Source: Artemisia argyi (taxonomy: Eukaryota; Streptophyta; Magnoliopsida; Asterales; Asteraceae). From it: DNA of 64,000 nt. This document shows, piece by piece, positions 32,133 through 42,097 of this stretch (position 1 is its first letter; each line of letters starts with the position of its first letter). Location of the stretch: NCBI GenBank assembly GCA_030686995.1, contig CM060697.1:99338147-99402146 (forward strand), read 5' to 3'. The notes beneath the pieces were generated by a model. That model was not told where the DNA came from. It made no database searches and worked only from the letters and a program-made list of their open reading frames with translations. Position numbers and translations under genes: made by a program.

Positions 32133-34664
32133 ATGGAAGGTGGTAACATCTTTGAACCCATCATCCCACCACAACAAAACCCACCATTAGAACCCCTTAG
32201 GCCCCGAACCTTAGGAGAGTATTCCCGACCTAGCCACCAAGGCTACCGAAACACCATTGAGCTCACCGGAGCCAATGTGACCCCCTTGCGATCCGACACC
32301 ATCCGGTTGGTGCAAAGCGGATGTGCATTCCATGGACTTCGTTCCGAAGATCCAAACCAACACCTTAAGGACTTCCTCAAAATCGTAGATTCCATAGACC
32401 TAGGTGTTGAAACTAGAGAGACTACCCGTTTACGCCTATTCCAATTCTCTCTACGGGATCAAGCTAGTCAATGGCTTGAGCGTTTACCCGCGGGATCCAT
32501 CACCACATGGGATGATCTCACCACTCGTTTCCTTGCTCAATTTTTCCCACCGGGGAGAACTACTAAACTTAGGAATGACATCTTGATGTTCCAACAACGT
32601 CAAAATGAATCTCTTTATGAAGCATGGACTCGTTTCAAGGACTTACTCCAAAAAGTCCCTCATCATGGCATAGATTTGTGGCTCCAAGTCCAAATTTTTT
32701 ATGACCATATCGATATCCCCACGAGGCGAACCATTGACCAATCGGCCGGTGGTAAGCTACGTGATCTTAGTGCGGAACAATCATGGGAACTCATAGAAGA
32801 TCTTGCTCTCTATGACAACGAAAGTTGGAATGATCCCCGTGATTTGAACAAAACGGTCAAGGCAATATCTTTGCCTTCGAATAATTCAAGCACTCCCGAC
32901 CGTAGGATCATGGAACTTGAGGACCAAGTCAAGTTTCTCATGAAATCTTACGAAGCTCCGAAGCATTCAAGCCAAGTGAACAAAATCACTTCTTCATGCG
33001 AATTATGTAGTGGTCCCCATGACACTCGTGATTGTGTGGAACTCCCCGGAACAGCTTTTGCGGACTACGCATCCACGCGTACCGACGAAGCGGGAGATAA
33101 GTGGTACACTTTCAAGCCCGAGCCAAACACATACGGTGATTCATATAACCCCTCATGGAAAAATCACCCAAACCTTAGGTGGAAACAAAATCAACCAAAT
33201 TCATCCAACCCACCTAATCGTTACCAATCAAACGGTCCACCATCCAACCGTACCTTCAACAACAGTCCTTCTAACAACTACGGTAGTACCAACAATCTTG
33301 AAGGATTGATGTCAAAGTTCATGGCATCTCAAGAAGCCCGCATAGCTAAGTTTGAAGCCGATTTCAAACAAAATCAAAATGAGATGACCAATAGAATTGA
33401 CACATTGTTGAAAGTTCTCAATGACCGAGAAATGGGAGCACTCCCAAGTGACACCATCAAGAATCCGAAACTAACCGTTAAGTCCATATCATCCGTTTCG
33501 TCACCCGCTTTGTGTCCACAATATTATTCGGTCAAATCAACGAGCAAGTGTTTCAAGCAAAACCAAGTTCCTCAAAAGGACCAATCAACTAAAACTCCCA
33601 CTATAGAACCGGTCAAAAGTATTGTTGAAACACCTCTTACGCAAGACCTTGACGATGAATTCAAAGAACTTCACATTGAACGCCCCGTCATTGATGTCTT
33701 AGCGCGTGCTCCATACTATAGCGCCCTCCTAGAAAAATATGAGAAGTGTAAGCTAGGCAAAAATGGGACCGCTTTCGTTCAAAACAAGTTACCTAAAAAG
33801 CTTGATGACCCGGGTATATTTGTTTTGCCTTGTAAGATAGGAAGATCCGAAGCTTTCGACACATTAGCCGATTTAGGGTCAAGCCTCAACTTGATTCCCT
33901 TATCCTTATTCACCACTCTTAAGCTAGGAAAGTTAGAAGAAACGGAGGTATTGATAGGGCTAGCGGATGGGAGTATCGCTCACCCGGTTGGGATGATTAA
34001 GGATGTAGTTGTTCACGTAGGAAAGTTGACTATATTAGCGGATTTTCACGTCCTAGACATGGTTAGTGACACTACATGCCCATTATTAGTTGGAAGAGGA
34101 TTTTTAGCAACCGCTAGTGCCATGATAGATTGCAAGGAATCTAAGATAGCGGTAGGTGAAGGCGATACTTGGTCGGTGTATAATGTTAAGAAGCATAGTT
34201 ATGATTGTGATGATGAACCAACACCGCATTGGGTAGAGATGAATAGGAGACCATCTAGATATGGACCTTGGATAGAAAGGAACTTCATAGGACCTCAATG
34301 CCCATTTTATCTAGAAAAGGATTTCGTTGAGAGAACACATTCGGTTGAACAACTCATAGCTAGAGATGAGGAGCTAGATCCCTTTGAGGACCCCTTAGTC
34401 TTTAGAAAAATGATTGAGTTCTTAAGCGTAATGCCTATTAATATAGAGTTGAATAAATGGAAAAGAGATGGAGATAAGTATGAATGGAGGTGGGACAAGC
34501 TACCTAAAGAAGGAGACGGATCATGGCACATGAGAATGACTTTATATGATCCGGATGGAGAGATGTTCGAGAGGTCATACCATACTAAGGAAACCGATAG
34601 AGAGTTGAAACCTAAGTTCGATCCCAAAGATGTCCTCAATGAGGAACTCACCCGAATCACGTAG
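32133..34664 (+). CDS. Element C Gag-retropepsin protein (843 aa, intact)
   Basis: The ATG follows a 171-bp leader. Residues about 60-260 hold the retrotransposon Gag capsid region (LRLFQFSLRDQASQWLERLP, FLAQFFPPGRTTKLRNDIL). A short knuckle CELCSGPHDTRDC starts at residue 289; it is CX2CX3HX4C, one residue shorter than the usual CCHC form. An Asn/Pro-rich linker and a coiled coil at about residues 390-430 follow. A retropepsin domain has the catalytic Asp580 in LADLGSSLNLIPLSLF and LLVGRGFL near 652; the family's usual motif is DTG or DSG, with DLGAS common in Athila, so it may be active. The last about 140 residues (IERNFIGPQCP, then WRWDKLPKEGDGSWHMRM and YDPDGEMFE) form a domain I cannot name. 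There are no stops, and no RT follows. Confidence 0.92.
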   Translation: MEGGNIFEPIIPPQQNPPLEPLRPRTLGEYSRPSHQGYRNTIELTGANVTPLRSDTIRLVQSGCAFHGLRSEDPNQHLKDFLKIVDSIDLGVETRETTRLRLFQFSLRDQASQWLERLPAGSITTWDDLTTRFLAQFFPPGRTTKLRNDILMFQQRQNESLYEAWTRFKDLLQKVPHHGIDLWLQVQIFYDHIDIPTRRTIDQSAGGKLRDLSAEQSWELIEDLALYDNESWNDPRDLNKTVKAISLPSNNSSTPDRRIMELEDQVKFLMKSYEAPKHSSQVNKITSSCELCSGPHDTRDCVELPGTAFADYASTRTDEAGDKWYTFKPEPNTYGDSYNPSWKNHPNLRWKQNQPNSSNPPNRYQSNGPPSNRTFNNSPSNNYGSTNNLEGLMSKFMASQEARIAKFEADFKQNQNEMTNRIDTLLKVLNDREMGALPSDTIKNPKLTVKSISSVSSPALCPQYYSVKSTSKCFKQNQVPQKDQSTKTPTIEPVKSIVETPLTQDLDDEFKELHIERPVIDVLARAPYYSALLEKYEKCKLGKNGTAFVQNKLPKKLDDPGIFVLPCKIGRSEAFDTLADLGSSLNLIPLSLFTTLKLGKLEETEVLIGLADGSIAHPVGMIKDVVVHVGKLTILADFHVLDMVSDTTCPLLVGRGFLATASAMIDCKESKIAVGEGDTWSVYNVKKHSYDCDDEPTPHWVEMNRRPSRYGPWIERNFIGPQCPFYLEKDFVERTHSVEQLIARDEELDPFEDPLVFRKMIEFLSVMPINIELNKWKRDGDKYEWRWDKLPKEGDGSWHMRMTLYDPDGEMFERSYHTKETDRELKPKFDPKDVLNEELTRIT

Positions 34665-34678
34665 TAACCCACAACTTT

Positions 34679-34733
34679 GAGTCTAGCTACAAGACTCGTA
34701 AATAAAGAAAAGCGCTTCTTGGGAGGCAACCCA
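34679..34733 (+). promoter_or_regulatory. Post-stop two-hairpin module (C)
   Basis: Fourteen bases after the stop, GAGTC (34679-34683) pairs with GACTC (34693-34697). An A-rich spacer leads to the self-complementary AAGCGCTT (34710-34717). TGGG-AGGCAA-CCCA (34720-34733) then forms a second hairpin. Its position right behind the ORF and its recurrence in A, B, D and E point to a function in the RNA. Confidence 0.65.
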
Positions 34734-36518
34734 TGTTTTGTGTGATTTTAATTGTTTGATTGTTATTTGCTTCCGTATGCATGCTTTATTTTTATTGTTG
34801 GTTGATCATGTTTCTCAATTAAAATATGAAATACTTTATTATGTTGTTTAGCCTAGTCTTAACTTCAACCTAAAGGTATTTTTTGCAAAAGATAAGTGTA
34901 AGGGGAAACCCCAAATATGTTTTTTTTAAGAAACAAACCGATCATGATTCTCCACAATATTTAATGAACATGTGTATTCGTATTGTTAGAGTCAAATGCT
35001 TGTATTGAGTCATAATGTAGTTTTGCAGGATTTTCCAGGAAGTAGGACAAAGTTTTTTCAGAAATTTTCCGGAAACTTAACATAAAGATTTCTGCAGGTT
35101 CATTCTGACGGCGTCAGGCAATTGCTCTTGACGGCGTCAGGAGTCAAAAATCCGGAAATTTTACCAGTTTTGTTTTTCTAACGGAGTCTTATGAGTTTTT
35201 GTGAATTATTAAGTTTTATAATCTCCAGGAAATATGCAAACTTCATTCCACAAGCATTATATCTTACTTTGTTTTCTAGGATTTAGTAACTTATATAGGA
35301 TGCCGCCGATTTTACGCGAGGTTGCCTTGTCTACTTTTGTCAGGATTTACAGGTTATTTGAGACAAGAAGATGATTTATATTCTGGAAGGGAAGCTTTGA
35401 TTGTTCGTTTTCTTGGAGGAAGATTTAACCTGGCCAACCTAAAATCCATACCGAGCGAATCAGGGAGGTATTTGAATTCATTCTCTTTACTTTTAACTTT
35501 TACATTCTTTACTTGAACATTGGGGACAATGTTCATCTTAAGTGTAAGGGGAGGGTAAAAAGATGATACGTTACATATGCACTTTCGCTTGAGTTTGTTT
35601 TGTTTGATAGTAGATGAGTAATAAAACTATGAGAAATACTTGTTAGTGTAATTTTAGCGCCAAATTTAAAATTTTTTACAACATTTAGGAGTGAAACTTT
35701 AGCCATAGCAAGCGTCTCATGGATAGGAGGTTGTATGACTAGCACATAACCGTATATTCAGAAAAATTTTCCACCCAAAAATGTGAGGTTCGCCTTTAGA
35801 TTTGATAGGGAAAGCATTCATTATTAGTGCTTATGAGTGTACCGGTAGCATTTAGATTCTAGAACTTGCGTTAGTGATGCATCCCGAGACCGCTAGTGAG
35901 ACTACATTCGTGTGGTAGGATTTACTACATGATAAGAGGCATTAGGATCACCCTTGTGTTAAACCCGTATTATAATTACTTGACCATTTAAGTCATATTA
36001 CTTGGCTAGTTAAGTCAACTAATTTTTCCCACACCCTTTGCGTTGTACTCATTTTTAGTACACGATACCCCTAGTACACCCCTCCGAGCCTATCTTTTCG
36101 TTTCTAACTTTAAGCACTTTACTTAAAGGAAGAATTTGTTACACCCCACTTAAATGTACACCCAAATCGCCTTAGCCTTCCGTGTATGCGCTCATTTTTA
36201 GTGCATTATTGTTATGTGTTAAACCCTAAGTTAACTTTCTAATTGATTACATGGTTGCTAAGTCGAGTCATATCCTTGTACATATTGTTTTGGGACGATT
36301 GGGACTCATGGGTAAGTACTTATTTTATGGAGTAATGGGGAAGAACAACACTTATTACCCCCATATGTACGTTAATCTTAAAAGTGCTCCAAGTGTTTTG
36401 ATTTTCTTAATTCGAGTCATTAGAATAGTTTAATGTAAAGTATGTAAAGATTCAAGTGTAAGGGGAATGCTCAAACCCCTATGATGTATTATTTTGGATG
36501 GTAGGGTAAGAGTGTATG

Positions 36519-36560
<42 letters not shown>

Positions 36561-37144
36561 GAAAAAATCAAGAAAAAGAAAAAAAATTTGAAAAAGAAAA
36601 AAAAAAAAATAGAAAAGAAAGAGAGAAAAAACATACGGACTACCATCCCGTTTTCATTCTATGTTCATTTTATGTTTTTAGTTATTTTTCATTTATTAGC
36701 TTAAGTCGAGTCTAGTCTTGGCTTAGCAACGCCATCTTGTACATGTAATTAACTAAGATTGTTAACTCGCCACCAGTAAAATCCCCTTTATCCAACAAAA
36801 CCGTGTAATTCATATCCCTACACCTAACATTATAACCCTTTAAAAAGACCTCTTTGATAGTTTATCCTAGGTGCTTACGCCATGTGGTGGAGGTTTGATC
36901 CTTTCCCAAGCCTATGGTAATCTATTTTGCTATGACAGGTAGTGAGAGATATCTTCCATTTCCATAATGTTATATTACTTTATTACACCCGAGAGATGTG
37001 AGTATCTAAACACTATTTGTGAGGTGCTTGTGTATGACCTCCGTGCTTGTCTATTGGTCTTTAGTGGAACGATTATTTGTTGTAATTACTTTTATATTAG
37101 TGTTAAATGACCCCTAACTTGTCTTTTGAGTAGAATAAAAGCTC
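34734..37144 (+). other. Element C 3' noncoding region
   Basis: About 2.4 kb with no supported ORF. It holds PPT-like AAGTGTAAGGGG tracts at 34894, 35540 and 36454, two TGACGGCGTCA palindromes near 35106 and 35129, and a poly-A run at about 36518-36558 followed by AAAG-rich DNA. The Lys-rich frames at 36494-36715 come only from the A run. The region is homologous to the same part of B and D. Confidence 0.8.
35514..35555 (+). promoter_or_regulatory. RGGA-loop hairpin with PPT-like tract (C, internal copy)
   Basis: The stem TGAACATTG/CAATGTTCA (9 bp) has loop GGGA (35514-35535). After 4 nt comes AAGTGTAAGGGGAGGG (35540-35555). It is the upstream duplicate of the unit at the real PPT. Confidence 0.65.
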
Positions 37145-37184
37145 ATTTGCTTGAGGACAAGCAAATCTCAAGTGTAAGGGTATA
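37145..37184 (+). promoter_or_regulatory. RGGA-loop hairpin with polypurine tract (C)
   Basis: The stem ATTTGCTTG/CAAGCAAAT (9 bp) closes an AGGA loop (37145-37166). Three bases later AAGTGTAAGGGTATA runs into the 3' LTR. The purine tract is the presumed plus-strand primer. Confidence 0.75.
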
Positions 37185-38593
37185 TGATGAGGCGAAAAAT
37201 GATCCGTTTTTAGGGGGTCATTTAAGCCCGAATCCGAATTTATTTGATCAAATATTGCCCTAAATCGTTCCTTTTGTGATTTTAGGTGTTTGGAGAGCGA
37301 ATTCTGGAAAAGAGGCTATTTTGGACGTTTTTGGAGCATAAAGTGAAGAAAACGACAAAGTACCAAAAATCCAAGCTGGAAATACAAGGTGACGGCGTCA
37401 AGGGTTTGCTCTTGACGGCGTCAGACATGAAGAATAAATTACCGTAGCTGGTGACGGCGTCAGATGGAGTTATGACGGCGTCAAAGTGGCCAAGAATAAT
37501 TTACCGTGGGTGGTGACGGCGTCACATAGGCCGTCACGATTTTATCTAGGGCGTCCGAGGAAGTGTATGGCGGCGAGTTGACGGCGTCAGATTTTACTCT
37601 TGACGCCGTCAGGACGATTTTCCTATATATAGTTTTCTAGTTTTTTTCATTAAAAAAGAGAGAAGTTTTGGTGAAACCCTAAAGACGATTTTGGTGCCTC
37701 TTTTATAGGTTTTTCAAGGGTTCCAAACCCTTGAGACCTTGCATTGTAATTGAGATAAGTATACTCTTAATTCAATCAATATGTCTATGTGTTGGTTGTC
37801 TATCTTTTGTTCTTATCTTAATTCTACTATGCTAGGCTAAATTTCCTTTGTGTTTGCTTAGATCTAATGAAACCTAGATGTTGATTATGTGTTGATTACT
37901 TGTCTATTCTTGTTTTGAATGAATGATATTATATGTTAGGCTTAAGAAAACTGGCAGATCTCCAAATGGTAACATGCTTGAACGTCTTAAGAAACATGAA
38001 CCGAGGCGTACTAGGTCTTTATTGGTTGTATTTAATGCATGAGCCACTGTTTACAATCCCTATAGTTGTGCTGGGTCATGGTGTAGGAGGAGATAAGAGC
38101 TCATAGAGTTGGGGAGTTATGTATGCCACTCCACGAATGGTATTAAGGAATACAACCCGTCATTCATACAAGTGTAACAAGTAATTAACATGTAAAAGAT
38201 ATCTAGGGAGTAATGAAGTCTAAGTAAACACAATTTCTCCAACCACTGCTCACAACCTTAGTTTAATATTAGTTTAATTTCATTTTCATTAGTTAATTAG
38301 TTATAAAGTAGTTTTTGGGTTAGTTGATTAGCAACTAATTCCGCCCACTCCTTCAAAACCCGAGATTTTAATTGCTTTCATAAAATATAAAAACACAAAA
38401 ATAATCATCTTCCATCTCTAGAACTATTAATTAGGCTTTCTAATCCTAGCGACACTATTCCTAAGCTGAACGATCAATCCCCCGGTACTTGTCACTATAC
38501 TATACTACAACGATCAGGTACACTGCCTGGTGGGGGTTGTAAGCCTCGCGAGATCCCTCGAGAGGTAAAGCAAGGTGCGATTCCCACGCATCA
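37185..38593 (+). mobile_element. Element C 3' LTR
   Basis: 1409 bp, collinear with 30553-31961. The differences I found are one base each in GAAAACAAC/GACGAC, TTTTACAGG/TATAGG, CCACCCCAC/CACTCCAC and GTGCCATT/GTGCGATT. Confidence 0.95.
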
Positions 38594-38598
38594 CATGT

Positions 38599-39686
38599 AC
38601 ATCAAATGATTAAACACATCATAATATGCTTCCCCTATGAAATCAATGTGTTAACCAATCTTCTTGTGTGTTTGAACCAATAACCTTTCTGTGTGTGTAA
38701 AACCATCCAAACTCCAAGTATTCGAGAACCAAAACAATGTACTATATCGAACAAAACTAACAGTATTAAAATACTTCTCGGACACCACTGGCAGTACTAA
38801 CCATGAGCAGCAGTAGAAACAATTAAGCATAGCAGTTGTATTTTTTAAAAGTAGTAGTAAGTACAGAAGCTCAGCAGTAGAAACTCGAATATAGCAGCAG
38901 CAGTAATAATCATCGTAGCAGCACTAATTGAGAATGATCAGTATTATAAACATATCGTGACCACAACAGCATTAACTTGTAAATAACTATTCTTGTGCAA
39001 ATATAATAAGTACCACTGTCCCATGATTAAACACATTAAAATACACTTCCACCGATCATAAAAGTTAATATGATATCACCGATTGTACATCTTTACTAAC
39101 CACATGCTAAAAACCATGAATTGATAAAAAAATCATTATATGCCGTTAAGTATGAAGTTTTCTATTATTCACACCGACCCACTACCTGCTATCTTAGAAC
39201 CCAATAACCAACTCTATGTAAAACTTCAACTCTTACTGTATGTCGACCAATTAATGCTTGATGATAAATATGAGGTTCAATCAACCCAGACCCGATGGAA
39301 AAAATGGGAACACTCCTTATGGACTCGTTGAGAATGATTCTGGTCAATGTGCAAGAAAACAAACCTCAATTAATAGTATCAACCCATAATCAATTCTTGT
39401 AGTACGACAACAATATCTTCAAATAATACGCTGACCAATTAAAGATATTACTCTTGTATCAGTACGAGAATTTATTAATGACATAAAACAATATCGTAAA
39501 ACCTTTTTGTTGCCACAGAATACTTGAACATTGTCGTATACCTCCAACTTTGACTTCATTAAATCTAAAAATTCGATACCTTTAAAACTTTAAAAACCGA
39601 TTCATACCTTCATCAGATCTGCTTCAATTGACTTCAAAAACCTTGTAAATCCCTAGGTAACGAGCTCCCCAAGCTCTGATACCAAT
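38599..39686 (-). other. Element X internal leader and primer site
   Basis: Non-coding DNA about 1.1 kb long with loose GTAGCAGCAG-type repeats at 38800-38930. At 39667-39686 the minus strand reads TGGTATCAGAGCTTGGGGAG, complementary to the tRNA-Met 3' end, the usual copia primer, immediately after the 5' LTR. Confidence 0.8.
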
Positions 39687-40149
39687 TGTGGAGTTTTTTA
39701 GGCTCCTTGGACCATTTTGAGCATCTAGTGTTAACAATAACAATGATAATATATGTAGCGGAATTAAAACAAATCAAAATTATTGACACAAGGTTTTTCC
39801 ACAATCACCTCCAATTATATTTGATCAGAATATAACATGTTACCTAACTGTAACAGGGATCAAAGACACCTCTGATCTTAGAGGATCAATTCTAGACGTT
39901 TACAAGACAAACGTCTAGACACACACACACACACCTTTAGTCGACTACATTAAGAAAGACTTAATTTAATCAATGTACCATTGATCTCTTTATATAATAG
40001 AGATTCAGAGTTTACAAAAGACTACGAATTGTATTAGGAAAAAAAATACTTTCCTAATCTTTATTGTCTATCTTTTTCTGCAAATCATCTTTGTCTTTTG
40101 TCACATTAAGTTCTTTATGTTATGTATCATCAAATTAATAAACCCAATA
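39687..40149 (-). mobile_element. Element X 5' LTR
   Basis: 463 bp, collinear with 29865-30338. The outer end is AACCCAATA followed by the duplication ATACT. Confidence 0.9.
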
Positions 40150-40650
40150 ATACTTTAGCTCTCTTCCAGTCATCTTCAGAAATCTCCTAGCCCTCATAGT
40201 AAGCATAACCATCTGCTACTTCGAATCAATCTCTTTAAGATTATCAGGATCAATATGTTCCATATCCTGATTTAACAATGTAGTACTTGTAGTCAGATCA
40301 GCTAGGAAGGCACAAATAGCAGCATCACTAATGGTGTCACTATTTGTAGGACCAGTAGTAGAAACAGTTGTGCTATCAGTAGAAACTCCATAAGCAGTAG
40401 TAGAATGAGTTTCTTGAGAACTGCCAGAGTTTTGGTTGTTTGAAGACATAAAAGCAAGGTTTTGTGCCGCAGAGGATGAACTAGATGACCCTTTCACTTC
40501 AGATTCACAAACTTTCAAATTGTTGTATAGGTCATTCAAAGTCATTGTCTCAAAATCTGCTTTGTTTCTCTAAACCATTGTGTGCATATTCCACTCTGGT
40601 GCTAAACTTCTGAAAAAATTGAGATTGATATGTTCCTTAGGAACAGTAAC
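40150..40650 (-). pseudogene. Copia element Y, central gag segment
   Basis: The minus strand reads HINLNFFRSLAPEWNMHT, a stop in place of the usual Trp, then NKADFETMTLNDLYNNLKV, a Ser-rich stretch, and SDAAICAFLADLTTS. This is the C-terminal capsid and linker region of copia Gag. It joins across X to the zinc-knuckle segment at 29864 and across Z to 41962. The 109-residue frame at 40216-40545 is part of this gene and not a gene of its own. Confidence 0.85.
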
Positions 40651-41961
40651 CTTTTGGGTAAAAGGCCTTCCGCCTGGTAAAATTTATTGCACTAAAAATC
40701 GTTGAAGTATAGATGATGAGGAGCCCGATCAGGGCAACAAAAAGCACAATCATGTGCAACTTACAATCATAAAAAGCTAAAAAAACTACGAACAATTACA
40801 TTTAAAAAACAATCTAAATGTAATAAAAAACAGGTTCCAAGAACCATAACCATGGTGAACAACTCTTTCTTCAATAAATTTCATTGTATGACCAGCAAGC
40901 GCTCCACCAACTTCCAACTAAACAACCAAGAATCCAACACAATTAGTACCCCAATCCAATAATATCAATGCATAATTGACCATTAACAAATCGAAGCAAT
41001 TGAGAAAATACAACATGTACCAAGATGCATCAGTAAATCATCACAAGGATACGTCCAAGACCAGCACCAAGCAACGATCCGCACCATATATTACTATAAA
41101 CAATCAGATATAGCTGGAACATAATCAGAATATAAACCACAAGTGCCAACGTTCTTTCAATCAGCATGTACCTATATGGGACAATAATTAATAGGGTTTG
41201 TGAAAAGCCCTAACTTCAATACAATTGTAATTCAGACCAAGGAATGCGACTATAACATCACAACCAGTTCTGAAAACAATATGTAACATATAATCAACAA
41301 CTAGGGTTATATAAACCCTAACTTCCAGCAGTAACTATCAGAAAATTGTGCGACCAAAGTATCAATCAGCACCAGGACTGTGATTAGGGTTTTTGAAAAA
41401 GAGTACCCTTAAACTTTACATACATCTCTCAAAACCCACTTACATAAAACTTTCATCAGATGTAGAACCAGAAATCAACAAACAAACCCTAGACGGGTTA
41501 ACTTGCAGTGTCACAAGCAGATCACACATCAGCGGGGCTACAAAGAAACAAAACCCTTAAAAAAAGGTTTCGTATAGCGTTCAGAGCAGTACATCCAACC
41601 CAAAAAGAGAAAACCAGCAAGGTTTTATAATCATTATACCAAGGTCGACCACCAATAATCCCATCAGATCATAAAAATAGTAACAAATCGATTAAATAAG
41701 AATCAAACCGACTTGAATGATGGTAAGAATACAAGCTAATAGTGTCAGATCAACTGAAACCCTAAGCAAAACGATAACAAAAAGAGAAGTATAGTTAGGG
41801 TTTTGGCAAGACCACAGCACCCCACCTGATATAGACACAACCCAATAATCGATTGCATACCAATAACACGAATTAGATATCGTGTATAGGTAGAGAGGCG
41901 ATTAAAGGGGTTGATTCGCCCATAGAGTGAGAGACGTTTTAACACATGTCAACTTAATTTT
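40651..41961. mobile_element. Element Z: unclassified 1.3-kb insertion with 15-bp target duplication
   Basis: CTTAGGAACAGTAAC (40636-40650) and CTTAGGAACTGTAAC (41962-41976) flank the segment with one mismatch. Removing it restores the Gag reading KVTVPKEHINLNFF. Duplications of this length are typical of LINE-type target-primed integration. The insert has no poly-A end, no RT frame and no LTRs. On the minus strand it contains AAACCCTAAC- and GGGTTT-type transcript-like sequence and an AATAAA near its end, so a retrocopied RNA or a truncated LINE are both possible. Confidence 0.6.
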
Positions 41962-42097
41962 CTTAGGAACTGTAACTTTCATAAGCCTAAGTTGACTTAC
42001 AAGTTGTTGAAGTCTGTTATATGTTCCACCAAGATTTTCTCCACTTGTTGCAGTGAAGTTTTTAAATTGATGCTTCAGTGGGTTCTTCCTAGACTTC
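41962..42097 (-). pseudogene. Copia element Y, N-terminal gag segment
   Basis: The minus strand reads KHQFKNFTATSGENLGGTYNR and LQQLVSQLRLMKVTVPK, the copia Gag (UBN2/DUF4219-like) helix region. It is cut at 42097 by D; ACTTC (42093-42097) is the left target duplication. The rest of the Y gag should lie beyond F, outside the window. Confidence 0.85.

Larger units (their letters stand above)
30553..38593 (+). mobile_element. Element C: young, intact gag-protease LTR retrotransposon without RT
   Basis: Both LTRs are 1409 bp and I find only four differences between them. The target duplication CATGT is perfect (30548-30552 and 38594-38598). Internally there is a primer site, one uninterrupted 843-codon ORF, a post-stop module, a 2.4-kb noncoding region and a PPT. 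No RT, RNase H or integrase is present, so it must be mobilised in trans. Complete ends, an intact ORF and about 0.3% LTR divergence make it the youngest and most plausibly mobile element here. It belongs with TR-GAG-type non-autonomous elements; Athila-like primer site and ends. Confidence 0.95.
29865..40149 (-). mobile_element. Element X: short non-coding copia-type LTR element, host of C
   Basis: The LTRs are 474 and 463 bp. A perfect target duplication ATACT lies at 29860-29864 and 40150-40154. The primer site is a tRNA-Met type and the PPT AAATAGGGGAAGATTG lies at 30339-30352 on the minus strand. Without C only about 2.2 kb remains, about 1.3 kb of it internal, and there is no gag or pol. 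It is larger than a typical TRIM and smaller than a LARD. The right LTR now ends in TA instead of CA. Confidence 0.88.

Noticed and set aside
36494..36715. Lys-rich frames on the plus strand
   Set aside because: They are produced by the poly-A run and adjacent AAAG repeats in the noncoding region of C.
38800..38930. GTAGCAGCAG repeats resembling a short tandem array
   Set aside because: Irregular spacing without conserved units; not CRISPR-like and not a true tandem repeat.
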